64,000 nt of DNA, taken from assembly GCA_964017045.1 (NCBI GenBank), contig OZ024802.1, positions 9,250,435 through 9,314,434 of the forward strand, given 5' to 3'. Made by a program: the position numbers and the translations under genes. Positions 22,656 through 36,959 of this stretch are shown piece by piece (the stretch's first letter is position 1; the number at the start of each line of letters is the position of its first letter). The DNA comes from Omphiscola glabra (taxonomy: Eukaryota; Mollusca; Gastropoda; Lymnaeidae). The notes beneath the pieces are model-generated. The model saw only the letters and a list, made by a program, of their open reading frames with translations, did no database searches and was not told the DNA's origin.

Positions 22656-25600
22656 CTGTGAAGGACATTCAAGTTATGCGTTACAATTTTCCTGTAGTGT
22701 TCCTGTGAAGGACATTCAAGTTATGCGTTAGAATGTTCTTGAAGTGTAACTGTGACTGACATTCAAGTTATAATGTGGATGTGTGTCAATAAGGCTAACT
22801 GTCAAGGTCATGGAATCAGTGGCAGAGTGTGTATGTTGATTTGGGAGAAATGAGGTATGTGAGCGAGGTGAGCGATTGTCATGTCACGGATGGGTGAATG
22901 ACTTGTGAGATGTTTAAGCTATAAAAGAGAGATATATTATTATGTTCGAGAGAGAGGCTGATATGTTCACGAACGAGCTGTGTGTGTCCGAGTCTGACAG
23001 AGACATATTGTGAACGAATGATTGCGGTGTACCTCCGGACTGTGGAGTTGGTATTATATGCATTGCGAGATGTACTATTGAGAATAAAGAGCATTAACCA
23101 ATGGACTTATTGTGTTGTGCCTCGGACTTAATAGATTTATTAAGTGTACTATAGAGAGAAGCAGAGATATCGTAAATGATCGTCAGAGTAGAGTATAGTC
23201 GCACTCTGCCGCTCGTCGACCCTAGACAAACATCATGAGCCATCATATTCTGACAAGGGACAAGAATATTTGACACTAACCATTTCAAACTGAAAGACAC
23301 TTCAAAAAGTACGCTTTTGTGACGGCCTTAAACATTCCAATGAAAATATTCAAGATTCCGATACGATCTAAAGGTTAGTTGTTCCCACTCAAGACACTTA
23401 AGTTTTTACACAATTGGCTTTAATATAGGTCAACTCGAACACACTCAGTGAAACTCTAAAACTCACATTAGTAATTAAAATAAAAACTAACTTTCCCAAA
23501 AGAACTTATGGTTTTTTTAATAGCTTATGAATGTTAAGTGCGATCAATATACTTAAAATACCTATGATGAACCAGCTTTGTTTAGTGTCAATATTCTCAT
23601 AAGTAGCAAAACGTTCGCCTTAGGTAGATGATGCAGAAACTAAAGTCTCGGGTGATGTTTGTATCTAGCTACGATGGTGGCGTACGACAATTTGGCTGTG
23701 TGACTCACCTGGAAATCCTTTTCCATTTTATCTCTACTGTAACTGGATTCCATCCGACGTAGGGGTGAGCTGGAGCTTCTGTCAGTAATGAAGAGTTAAG
23801 TGTCAGTTGGGTTTAGGGTTAGACGACCTTCACATGGCTGATGTAGTGGATGCTTTGGTAGGGTGGACGACCTTCACATGACTGATGTAGTGGATACTTT
23901 GGGAGGGTGGACGACCTTCACATGACTAATGTAGTGGATACTTTGGGAGGGTGGACGACCTTCACATGACTGATGTGGTGGATACTTTGGGAGGGTGGAC
24001 GACCTTCACATGACTGATGTAGTGGATAATTTGGGAGGGTGGACGACCTTCACATGACTGATGTATTGGATACTTTGGGAGGGTGGAAAAAGGAGGGGGC
24101 ACAACTGGATTGTTGTTGTTGTTTTGTTGTTGTTGTTTTTTTTGGGAGGGGGGGGATAAGTCCAATTTTTGTCAAACAGATTAGCTTGCCCTTGTTTGCC
24201 ACCTACTTTTATCCAATTGGGTCGGTTCCAAAATCATTTTTGTTGTTTCTAAACTCTATTTCATTAATCTGAGTAGGGTTAATTAAAACAAACTCAAAAA
24301 TATAACTTTTAAAATAAAATAAAATTATTATTTTTTACTCTGAATAATTTCTTTCCTCTAAATCCACGATATCGTCATCTAATCCATATTTACTTAGCCA
24401 AACCATGACAAACAAAATCGATAGGAAAGCGGAAATTATATGAATTAATTAATTTGTTCTTTTCTCGCCGAATTTGTTTTTCCTTCATGGTCTATCCCAC
24501 TGGAACACCAGAAGATTAATTCAAATGTATTTGTCATACCGTCCACTTACGCCTTTTTATAATATTTTCGGAAAACTCGTCATTGATTAAAATATAATTC
24601 AGCCCTAGTAGATATTTCATAAATTAAAAAACCCTTTTAAAAAACGTATAAATCATTTATTTTTATTTATTTTTAAATTTTATATTAATATGTTAAGTAT
24701 TACACCAACGATTTCAGAAGAAAAAACAAAGAAATAATTACGCACCAAACGCACTAGAGATGAAAAGAAAAATAAAAGAATCTCATTTTGCAAATGATCG
24801 TGAATTTTATTGCGTGATATCAATCATAGTTCATAATATGGGTATTAAAGTTATGTTATATTTGTTGGGGGGGGGGGGGGGTTTTAGTCGTTAATCGACG
24901 ATAATCTTTCCAGATGTATACAGATAAATATTGGCTAGAGTATCCCTGTCCAAATGGGATTCTTGAGACTTGAAAAGTATAAGTTATTTTAAATTAAAGC
25001 CACTGTGGTAACATTTTTATCGCAACTACTTTACTCTTCGCTTTCAATTCCATGATAGAAATTTTATCGCAACTACTTTACTCTTCGCTTCAATTCCATT
25101 CTAGAATTTTGAACAACATGAAATTTCACTCTATTGTCCTATTTTTACGCTAGAAAACGCCATCAAAGTGAATACGTGTGCTTAAATGAACCTACCTTTT
25201 TCTTATTGGAGGTAGACTCACGCTTCTCTTGAGTTGGCGACGGCCTCTGTTGAAATAGTCATCTATGGCCTGAACCTTTGAAAATGGCCAGAAGCTAATT
25301 TAGCAGCTTCTTTACTAGTAGTACCATGCTGCTTTATACTACCAATTTTTTAGGTTGTTCATTAACTTCTGGTTCACATTTTTAATAGTTTTTTTTAAAC
25401 TAATTTTGCAATTAACAATTGGAACGTGTTTCTTAAATTGATCTTTTTCCTATTTAGTCATTATAAAAAAAAGTTCCGTACAAAAACAAAACAAAGTAAG
25501 TTGTTGAAAGTAAGCATCAGATGTAACAGTAAGCATCAGATGTAACACTAAGCATCATATGTATCAGTAAGCATCAGATGTAACACTAAGCATCAGATGT

Positions 25601-28600
25601 AGCACTAAGCATCAGATGTAACACTAAGCATCAGATGTAACAGTAAGCATCAGATGTAACACTAAGCATCAGATGTAGCACTAAGCATCAGATGTAACAG
25701 TAAGCATAAGATGTAACAGTAAGCATCAGATGTAACACTAAGCATCAGATGTAGCACTAAGCATCAGATGTAACAGTAAGCATAAGATGTAACAGTAGGC
25801 ATCAGATGTAACTCAGGGTTGTTACTTGACAAATGAAAAAAAGCATGACAAAGCCACCAGGGCGCTTAGCGAGAAATCTGACATTGCAACAGTGTTTATG
25901 AGCAACGGATGAAGATATCAAAAGGATCCAACTCGTATTCTTAAAGAGCAACATCATTACCACAGTCGAGCGAGAAAAGAAAAGAAGAACACACATTTGG
26001 AAAGCATAACCTAGGAAATATTAACCAATAATAGGGAAAGAATCATTAGCCTCTTTGAAGAAAACCTTTTCATCGGAGGCACCGTGTAAGCTAACACGTA
26101 CTGTAAAAACGTCAATTGGACATCACAAGATAGAAAGGCGCAGTGCCATGTTGGTCACACACGTACTGCAATAACTTCACTTGGACATCACAAGATAGAA
26201 AGCAGCCGATAGACAGAAGTTCCTTGGTCGTTTCCTCAAGCCCCGGTCGGCGCAGAAAGCCTCAATGAATAAATATGCATTGTTCCAAATACTTACTATA
26301 CTTTATGTATGTAATATGTATATACCAACCTGTTCGTTTGCCAAGAGGTCTGCCTTTGCAGACATCTGGTTTTCCATTTGAGTATGGGTACCATATCTTT
26401 TATCAATTTCCTCGGGAAAACGACTAAACGATCTCAGGAATGGAAGCTTTTGCTGTTAAAATGTGGGAGGAGGGGTTGTTATAAGTGTAAAATACTGTAA
26501 CATTTGATCATAAATAATCTCACAATGTTTGTCAATATTTTTAAAAACCAAACGAGCATTAAAATATTATTGGAACCCACACACACCATACACACACCAC
26601 ACACACACCATACACACACCACACACACACCATACACACACACCACACACCACACACCACACATACACAATCGCACAACCCCCACACACACACCACACAC
26701 ACCACACACGCACACCACACATCACACACACGCACCACACACACACCACACACACACAATCACACAACCCTCCTCACACACACATACACAAACGTAAACT
26801 GACAGCACATTATTCATATGTTCAAAAAATTTATTTCACAAGTTGGAGTTACAGAATGTTCAGTACACACGTTTAATTATTCGTTAGGCGGAGGAATTTT
26901 CACATTCATTAATCTTTTTTTTAATGACATATATCAAAATTTAATGTTGAAGAAAGGAATCTTCCTTGTGTGACATACGATCGTATGCAGCTGAAGTAGC
27001 CACAATGGTAGTGGGAGGAAATACGTCAAGCCCCCCTTGCTCAATTAATACACACATTTTTTTTAAAATCTGTGTAAATATTTTACTTTTTAAAATTAAT
27101 TAAAAATAGCAAAATGTAACAGTACATGAATACTCTCGAGCTCAAAATGGAAGCAGCTTCCCACCAAGTTGCCCACCAAGCTTCCCACCAAGTCGCCCAC
27201 GTGATACACAAATTTAATTTACTATCTTATAGCACAATCGATATTCGGCGTCTCCCATGGCTATGTATCTCTACGTCCGCTTAAACATGTTGTCGCTACA
27301 AGAGCTATACTACAGCGGTCATTAATGGAATGACAAATACCTCATAATCTTTCAGCTGCATGTCTCTACTGTACTGCGTCTCCTGATTGATCAATCGTTT
27401 GACAATGAGCAAATTTTCTCTTAGAATGGCTTCTTGGCCAATGACGCGGTTCAATGCTTGGTTGGCGCTGACGTGTGCAAATGGAAACATGTTAAACAAG
27501 TGTGCGACGTTTTCAGGACTGGCTAACACGTAAACTAGAACATAGGAATTTCATTCAACATCATCCAGTTTTTTTTTTACGAATCCGGCAATTTCGTCGA
27601 CGGAAAATTGATCGAACGGAAATTTGATCGAACGGAAATTTGGTCTAATCTTTTTTTTTTTACTTTACACGTTAAAATTTTGCGTCAAATTTCTTTTTGA
27701 ACGCATTATTTTGCTTTACTGTATAGTATGGTGCGTTGAAAAAGAAATTTGTCGAAAATTTTAACGTCTGAACTGAAAAAAAGATTCGACCAAATTTCCG
27801 TTCGATCAAATTTCCGTCGATCAATTTTCTGTCGACGAAATTTCTTTCGATCAAATTTCCGGTAATAATTTTTTTTTACATTACCAAATGGGTAGCCCTC
27901 GTTGAATCACCCATCCCTACCTCAATACTAATCATAATAGAATTAATCTCCCCGACCTCATTAGTAATCATAATAGAATTACCCATCCCTACCTCATCGC
28001 TATAGAATGACCCTTCCCAACCCCAGGGGTACTCACACTGATGCAGACTGAGACTTCCTTAGCCAGTTGTCCAGTCTACTTGGACCCCTGCTAATCTCGG
28101 CCAGGCGAGAGCACAACTTTTCGTCCGATTTTCTTGGTTTCCAGTTAGTGTGTACGGGCTTAGTCTCTTGCTGAAATGACAACAAAATACATCCGGGTCT
28201 CTCTCTGGTCATGGATGATTGATCAAGGTCAATTACAAGATCCTCATACTGTTTGTGCATGTTTTTTAACATGTGTGTTTAAGGAATAGTTCCCAAACTA
28301 AAAACAATTCCTTTCAAAGAATATATTATTTCGTAGTTTATACAAAATAGTTAGATTTGAAATTGACTTACTTTAATTTTGTTTAAATATTTGTCCATCG
28401 ACGCTGTGGAGTAAACAGAGAAGGACAAAATGGTAAAACACTCAGTTCAGTGTTGACGTGTGTACGTAAGTTCACTAAGTGAAAAGGCATCTATAGTGTA
28501 TATTTTGTCCTTTAATTAAACTTTACATTAACCATTATATTTACACAAATTATTTGCTTCTCATTATCCTTTCGCAGTGAAACCCCATAATAATAATAAT

Positions 28601-31600
28601 TCGTTTAAAATGTTTAGTGCACAAAATTACAATGATAAAGTGCAAAGTCTTCACCTTGTCTCAAGACACCCGTCTGCTCTCCAAGTGGCACGGGTTTGGT
28701 CTTTGGGGACAGGCCCCGCTCTAAGGGCTTAGCCTCGCCGACCGCTGGACTCTGGTCTCTTGGTGTGTGCTGGCCGCTAACTTGACGTGACAGTGGGTCC
28801 TTGACCTCGACCTGACTTGACGGTGAGTATGGTGGAATGTCCTCAGTCTTCCGATCCCCTCCTACCTCCTTTCTGTCTTCATCTGTTTGCTCCACGCTCC
28901 CTCGTGTTTCTGGTGATTCAAATTGGCCAAACGATAAGTCATAAACATTTTCTCATTTACATAGTTATAAATGTTACATAGCTTGAATTAATAATTGTCC
29001 TCAACAATAATAACGTGTTTGATTCTCGAACTAAAAAATTGTTTAAAAATGAACAACTAATTGAAATCTCTACTAAAACACACTTACACTTAAACTATCA
29101 AATATATAAAAGTGAAATCTTTTTCAGAATACATCATTCACCACAGACCGGACAACATTATTAAAAATTCAGGGTTTATTTCTTTGATTTATATATATAT
29201 TATATATAATGTGTGACGCCACATAAGATATGCAACACGCCTTCCGTGTCACAAACTGTCACACTTTCTTAGACCCAGAAACAACTGACAGCAACAACAA
29301 CTGACAGATACAACTTACAGAAACAAAAATTGACAGAAACAACTGACAGTTATATCACTAGCACTAAGATTCGGTATTTCACTAGACACCTCGAGGATCC
29401 ATCTGATGGGATAGCGTTGAGCAAGATTGCATCTACATGGCTAAGAATATTTTTTAATCATATGAATGGCCTTTGTATGCCCAATAGAAATGTTTTCAGA
29501 TATATGGACAGACCCACTAGAAATGCAGACGGAAAGAAAGACAAAAGAGGGGAACAGACTGACCCGAACTGCAGACGGAAAGAAAGACAAAAGGAGTGGA
29601 CAGACCAACCAGAACTCCAGACTGAAAGAACGACGACAAAAGGGGTGGATGTACCGATTGGTGGATAGCTAGTTAGCTTGATTGAAAGACTGGCGTCCAG
29701 GCAGACATAAAAAACAGTTGTAGAATAAATAGACTGACCTTGCTCAGACAGAAATGTTGAACTTGTCAGATCCTGAGACTTGCCTCCGTCCTGATTCTCT
29801 AACTCCTCCGAACTCTGAACATCTTCTTCGCCGCCATCTTTGACGTTTGACTCCTCCACTCTCTCTGACCTACTTATCTCGCCCTCGTCTTTGGAAAAAT
29901 CAGTTGGATCTCCCTGTTCAGCGTCCTCATCTCGTCTGTCGCTTTTCTCGTCAATGTCTTTGACGAGCTCATCTCCGCTGGCAGAATCATTCAACGTATA
30001 CTCCTCCTCGTCTGCTTCCCCCTCGACCCTCAACGCAGGTGGGTGTCCGAACTGACTGCCATCAACGCTGTCATCTTCCAGGTCATCATTGCTTGGACTC
30101 CTGCCATAAATATTTCCGTTGTTGAAGTTTTCTTGACCACAGTTGTCCCACATCTCATCTTCCACAGACTGGAGATCGTCCGTTTCTGAAGTGCTGTTGT
30201 ATTTTCTATCAGAGGCTTGAAGAAAAGACAATATAAAGCTGTTGGTTCACTCCGTCTGTAATGGTCGCTCTACCAAAGTCTAACCGTGCATTATTCACTC
30301 CCCACATCTCTAACTCATACTCCCCACCTTCCCCTAACTTCCCCTTCGTGATGGATCAGAAGTATCCAGATGATTTTCGGATAACTACGTAACTCGAATG
30401 CGTACTGGGATTGAAGTTTAAAACGTCAGTCTTTCTGCAATGGTCCTTCCTTCCGTTGTTGTTCCATCTCCCCAAGACTCTAGGCATTTTCTCTAACCTT
30501 ATTTACCTTACAAGACACTACGCGAAATTACTTAAAGTCTGTGACACAACCTTTTAAAAAAAAAAATGTCGTCTGTTTCGTAGAGATGTTTACAAATGAA
30601 TTATTAAAGGTGGCAGCTTATACTTCTAATTATTCAATACTTTGTATGTGAATGTCCTTGGAAAAACGTTTAAGCTTTTATTTTACACGTATAAAAAATG
30701 TGCGCTACGCCTTATGAAAGCCACTGACTCAAACGTTCACTGACTCAAACGTTCACGGACTCAAACGTTCACGGACTCAAACGTTCACGGACTCAAACGT
30801 TCACGGACTCAAACGTTCATGGACTCAAACGTTCACGGACTCAAACGTTCACTGACTCAAACGTTCACTGACTCAAACGTTCACTGACTCAAACGTTCAC
30901 TGACTCAAACGTTCACTGAATCAAAAATTCACTGACTCAAACGTTCACTGACTCAAACGTTCACTGACTCAAACGTTCACTGACTCAAACGCTTCTTTCT
31001 ATACGATAAACGAAATACATAGTTCTGTAGTTTAGAATATTCAAAAAGCTCCATCTACGAACCATAATATTTTAGTCCCAGCAATTACCTTCTTCAAATA
31101 TAGGACTGAACATTGGCTTGCTTCCTTCTTTGAGGAGTCTGTGGATGTTGTCTTTTTTCCTGTCTGGGAACGGCACTTGGCACTTCAGGATGTTTTGCTT
31201 CAACACTGCGAGCTTCGGCGCTGGCGACTCTGGGCTGTCGATAACTGGTTGGCTGGCTTTATGGCTGCTGCTGGTGTTACGGTGCTGACTCGGTTTCGCC
31301 GGGGAACCCAGGAAATCTTCTTGTGTTCCCTGGCTCGACCGTTTGTAAGATTGCGAAAGTGTTTGTTTATGGGTGGACTCGCCGTGGGTTCGGTAGGATG
31401 TCGACTGGGTGAAGTCACGGCTTTCATCGTCGGTGGCGTGATATCTTCTCTGACCAGGGTCCTCGTACACCTGGCTCCCCGGGCGACTCCGGGATTTACG
31501 GGAACTGCTTTTACTCCTACTTCTTCGGTCCTCTAAAGTGTAGCACCGTTCATTCTCTGCCTGAGCCAGGGAGGTTTCCCTGTAAGACGTATGGTGCCAT

Positions 31601-34600
31601 TGTCTTTCTTCCATGGATTCTGCGAGATTTTCTAAAGAGAATGAGAACACACACAAAAATTATGGTTTAGTTTGTTTAGATTCAAGAGTTTTGTCATAGT
31701 TCATTTATGTTATTAAAATCATATTTTTTGTATAAACTCCTTTGTTATTTTTTTTGGGTAAAATTATAAGAGTGAAAGCTATTATTACCATTCCTTGATT
31801 GCACGTAAAAATAATATATCTATACTTCCGCTATAGTAATTCTCCATGGTTTAAATGAATGTTTAGGAACTCGTTGAATAGTGCCTGGTGGTATAGTTGG
31901 AAATAAATTCAAAGCAACATCTTTTAAATTGTTTCTCTATTAAGCACATACTGATTTAGCGTTATGTGAATGGTAAGTACAGTTCTGTTGATATACGACC
32001 CGCCATTGAACTTACCAACAGGAGAGTCTTGCCATTGATTGCAGTCCAACATAGAGCTATCATGCATGAAATGGGTTTTATAACCACTATTTGATATTTG
32101 TTGGAGTGTGCGATTGAAATTACTGTTGTATTCCAGAGACGTGTCGCTGCCGTCGTCGGCAAAACTGTCTACTCGGGAGCCCTGCATCTGCCTGCGGAGC
32201 AGAAGCTTGCTGGACTTCGAGTCCGTCACCGGTTTGGGAAGAATGACCTGCGTGAAATAGCTCTCCGTTTTACGGTTGGCATTGTAGGATTTTGGAGGTA
32301 TGCTCCAGGTGTCGTCACCGCTCTCTAAAGGGAAACCCTCCATTAGAGTCTCGTCTTTCCCTTTCATCGGCATGGCATCTAAATGTTTTCTGGGCTCCTC
32401 CACCGGATGGTTTCTAGGGACGACCATTGGTAAAACATGGTGTTTACTTGACGGTTTCTGCTCATGCTTGGTCAACTTCTCATTGGGGGCGTGCTCTTTA
32501 GTCGGGGTTTCTGGCGTCTTGAGATGATCAATCTCATTGTGTATCATCATATATCGCTTCAGGTGATCAATATCGGAATGTATGCCCTCAACTAATTTGT
32601 TGCATTCTTTATCGTGCTCTGGGCGTTTTTGGTGAACTTTCTCGTGACGCATGTCATCGACTGCCTCAAATTTACCTTTCGAATGTTCGTGTCGCTTGTG
32701 CTGTACCCCTTCAGCATGGTCAGTGAACTTCGTCTGGCTTTTCGCCTGCTCGGAACGCTTATGATGACCTACTTCAGAATGACTGTCTTCACCTACTTTT
32801 TGGGATCCCCTCATCTGTTCAAGTTGTTTACGCTGGCCTGTTTCCTGGTGCGAGTCATCGCCGTTTTTGGATTTGCCTTTAATTGGATCATTTCGCTTAG
32901 GTTGACCGCCGTCAACATGTGCAGCTTCACCGTGTTTCGTTTGGCTTTTGTGTGGATTGTGCTGATTCGCAGCATGGCCTTCTTTGTCTTTAGCGTGATC
33001 AACGTTCTCCCTCTCCTTACCCTGGGGAACTTCCTGATCGCATTGAGGATTGCCCGTTTTCTCGTGTTTGCTGATGTACTGTGAACCAACGTAACTCTCT
33101 ACCGATCTGTTCCTGGGCTTGTGCTGGGATTCTCGGCCATGCGACTCGGATTTGCCGCGGTACCGTTGCTCTTTCGGGCGACTGGTGGAGCTAGAGGCTA
33201 CAATGTTGCACTGCTGGTAGGTGTCCAACGTTGCTTGGGATGCTTTAGAGGACGCTGTCGGTACCGGTGTTGGTGCCGGTACCAGTGTTGGTGCCGGTAC
33301 CAGTGTTGGTGCTGGTACTGTTGACGCCTCCTTCGACTCAACCTGGATATCCAACCGTTGATTTGACGCAGGTTTCTTCGTGACTTCGTTCAGTGTGGGC
33401 TTTTCTTTATCTTTGTAGTTGCGCTCTCTGGTCGGAGAATGCCTTTCTTTGGATGATGGCGATGACCTTACTTTTGCGTTCGGGGATGATCTCCCTTTAC
33501 TAACAGGTTTCTGTTGCGCGAGTGGGGAAGTGTCCTTGTAAGCAGATGGCTGCATCGACAAAGCTCGTGTCCGTCTTGTGCGGACAACTGGTTCCTGCTC
33601 GTAGCTATTCATATGGGAGACTATGGCGTCGTTTTTCGGGCTTTGTCGTCCTGATTTCCTGGGCACTTCACTAGAAAAAGCCCGCCTCTTCTGAGGCGAC
33701 ACGCTGTGTGAGCGTCGTGGTCTCTTATAGGTCGTCATGGAACTCTTCTTTGAGAGCTCTTTGCGTTCTGTCCTCGTGATCATCTCCTCTGATGACGACT
33801 CGGTGACTTCTCGCGGTTTGGCCGCTTGCATGACGCAGCTTAGAGCTTGAGCAACTTTCGCAGCAGCCGACACTGACTCTTCGGCAATTTTCAATGCGGT
33901 TCTCAAAGATTTCTTTACTGATCGCTGGGCTTCTTTAGAGTAGGGTTTTCTGATCTTCAGTGAATCGATGAGATCGTCGATGTAGTTTCCCTCATACTCA
34001 TCCGACGGTTTACTTTTCTTTCTCTGTGCATACGACAATAGCTGCTCTAGCTCATAGGGCAAAATCGGTTTCCGACTGACCCTCATGTCCTCACAGGTTC
34101 TTTGTGACGAAGCAAGGGATACAGCACTGACGCTTTCATAGGCATGATGAGCCTTAACATGTACTGGACTTGGAGATTTGTAGAACGCCCTTGCCAAAGC
34201 CTCACCATCGCCAGAACTTTCTCCATTCACGTCTACGAGCTGTTTTATGGCTGCGACAGTGCGTGCCTTTCTGGCGCGTTCGCGCTCAAAGTAATACGGC
34301 GCAAACAGCTCAGAAGCATTTGCTGACCTGATAATCCTTTTAGGCCCCTTCTGTAACACGGCATCGTCCATAGCAGAAAGTCCTCCCTTGGGCTCAATAT
34401 ATTTCACAGGAACTCTTTCAGAAGTATACCACTCTGTGAGCTCTCGGAGTTTCCTAAGAGTAGAATTTTCTCTTTTGAAGACGTGCTTTGGTTTTAAATC
34501 AGACTCAAGTTCTTTGACCTTTTCATGTTTCTTGGCGGTCTTTCTGGTCGCATCTCTTTCGCTAGAAACTTGCTCCGTTTTTTCAACGTTTTGTTCCGCT

Positions 34601-36923
34601 ACTTCTTTCATTTTTCTCTCCTGACGCTTGTGCTCTTCCTCTTGTTGTCCCCTTCTCCTCTTGCCGCCACGGTTGGTCTCCTCATCGTGAGTTCTTATAT
34701 CATCTTCATAGCTCCTCACGTCCGCCAGAGTGTTGTCCCTGTCTTCTCTCATTGACATGTCGTGCGTCTGTTGGCGAGACCTTTTGCCTCTCATCTCCCC
34801 CTTATGTCTCTCCTCCTGTTCCTCGGCAATTCTCCCGCTTTGAACGTTTGAGAACTTCGGTACTTCGTTTTCGACCTTTTTCTGTTTTTCCTCCTCTTTA
34901 GCACGCTTCCTTCTGCTCTGTGGGTCTTTTCTTAGATGGGACGACTCAACTCGCGTGTTATATTCGCCTTTCTGCTCGTACAGTTTTCGATAATACTCAT
35001 CTTGGGTTATCACTTGAGGGAACTCTGACAGCCTGTCTTGTGATCTCTCTATCTGAGTCACCGAATCCTCTTTGTCTGAATTTTTTAAAGGATCCTCCTG
35101 TGCACTGGTTTCATCATCGTCCACTACTTTAACTGGAACTGGTTCGCGCCGCTGCTGCTTATCTCTGCCAGATTTGCTCGTGGGTGGTTTCTCTTTGACA
35201 TTCGACTCCATCAAGAAGAGTTTGATCTGATTGAGAAGCTCTTTAGACTTGCGCTTGTCCGTTTTGATTTCCTCCAACTGCAAGATCAGTGCCATCGACT
35301 CGGAATCATCGTCGTCGTCTATTTCAAGGCTGTCGTCGCGGTCATCGCCGTACTGCTCCTGGGGTTTTGAGTTCACTTCCTCTTGTGAATATTTCGCGGG
35401 CGCCTTCAACTCCTTGTCACTCTTTTCTCTTTCTTTAGCCAAAGGACTTGGGGCTATCCTACTGGTAACTGGCGATCTCTTATCGTCGAAACACCGACTG
35501 TCCTTCATAAAGCATGATGAGATGCTACTGCTGTCATCGGCACACGCGTTCACCTTGGACAGATCTTTATTGTTTTGAGATTGCCTTTTACTTCCTTCTA
35601 GTTTATGCCCGGGTGATTCGGTCGGCTCAATCCGGTTGGACCTGATTCTGTCCGAGATCTGAGGGGAGCCGTCTTTCCTTCCCCTGACTGACGAAGTGCG
35701 ACTTTCTTTGATCTGGTTGTTCATGCTGTTGCTCGCGGCCTTGACGTAGCTGCAAGCCTCTAATTCCGGAGACTTATTCAAACTGAAATCGATATCTTCG
35801 TACTGGCTGAGATCATCCACACCCAACGCCGGCTCTTGTTTAACCTCGCATTTGCTGTTAACCTGCTGAACGTTGGCGACCTCCACCGCGTTTTTATCAG
35901 AACCGGATGTGTCCATGTTGTTAGGCCCCGGGACAGGGGGAACACTGTCCCCCATTGCAGAAGAAATTGCTAGTCCTTCACATGCCTCTTTTTTGCTGGC
36001 TGTCATGGCTTCACTGATCGGTTTATCACACGCTTTACTGCTAGTTTTATCGTCGGCTTTACTGCTGGTTTTATCCGCTTTACTACTGGTTTTATCGTCT
36101 GCTTTACTGCTGGTTTTATCCGCTTTACTGCTGGTTTTATCCGCTTTACTGTTAGTTTTATCGTCTGCTTTACTGTTGGTTTTATCCGCTTTACTGCTGG
36201 TTTTATCGTCTGCTTTACTGCTGGTTTTATCCGCTTTACTGCTGGTTTTATCGTCTGCTTTACTGCTGGTTTTATCGTCTGCTTTACTGCTGGTTTTATC
36301 GTCTGCTTTACTGCTGGTTTTATCGTCTGCTTTACTGCTCGTTTCATCGTCCGCTTTTATGACAGAACTCTCTTTAATGTCCTTATTTGCAACTTCCTTC
36401 ACAGACTTGGGTGCTGATAAGTCGATGTTGCTATTCTCTATTCCGTGTTGTGAACCAACTTCTGGACAGTGCTGGTTCGCAGTGGAGGCCACTACGTCAA
36501 TGTCTTTGATCTCATTCGACTTCCCCTCCGATGCTACGGACTTCGTTTGGGGCTCCTCTGCGTCGATGTGCTCCTCGGACTCGACCCGCTTGACTTCCAC
36601 AAGTTTATGGCTACACTCGGAGATGACCAGCATGTTGCTGTTGCTGGGGTCAGCGATGTCATCCGGCTCGTGGTCCATGTGGCTGCTCTCCTGTGAGGCG
36701 ACGGTGATTGACAGCTCGGCGTCCATGTTGTCGTTGGACACGTCATTCTCAGAATGTTCAGTGTTGGTTTTATTGTACGACCTGAATGTGGTCAGCGGGA
36801 AGGGAGGAGGAGTGAACCAGATTTAATTCGTATTTTTTTAAAAATAAACAAAGAAATCAAAGATTTTATTGGACACAAGTCAAATAATACTAGAAAATGA
36901 AACGAGCAAAAATTGTAATTAAT

Positions 36924-36959
<36 letters not shown>

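Noticed and set aside
26479..26876. His/Thr and Cys/Val open frames on both strands
   Set aside because: Products of the CA-rich simple repeat.
29330..29668. Plus-strand frame of 112 codons
   Set aside because: Lies over intron 6 repeats of gene A and has no coding character.
35873..36826. 317-codon plus-strand Leu/Val-rich frame that looks like a membrane protein
   Set aside because: Exact antisense of the SSKADDKT repeat in gene A exon 4. Its hydrophobicity results from reading Lys/Asp codons backwards.
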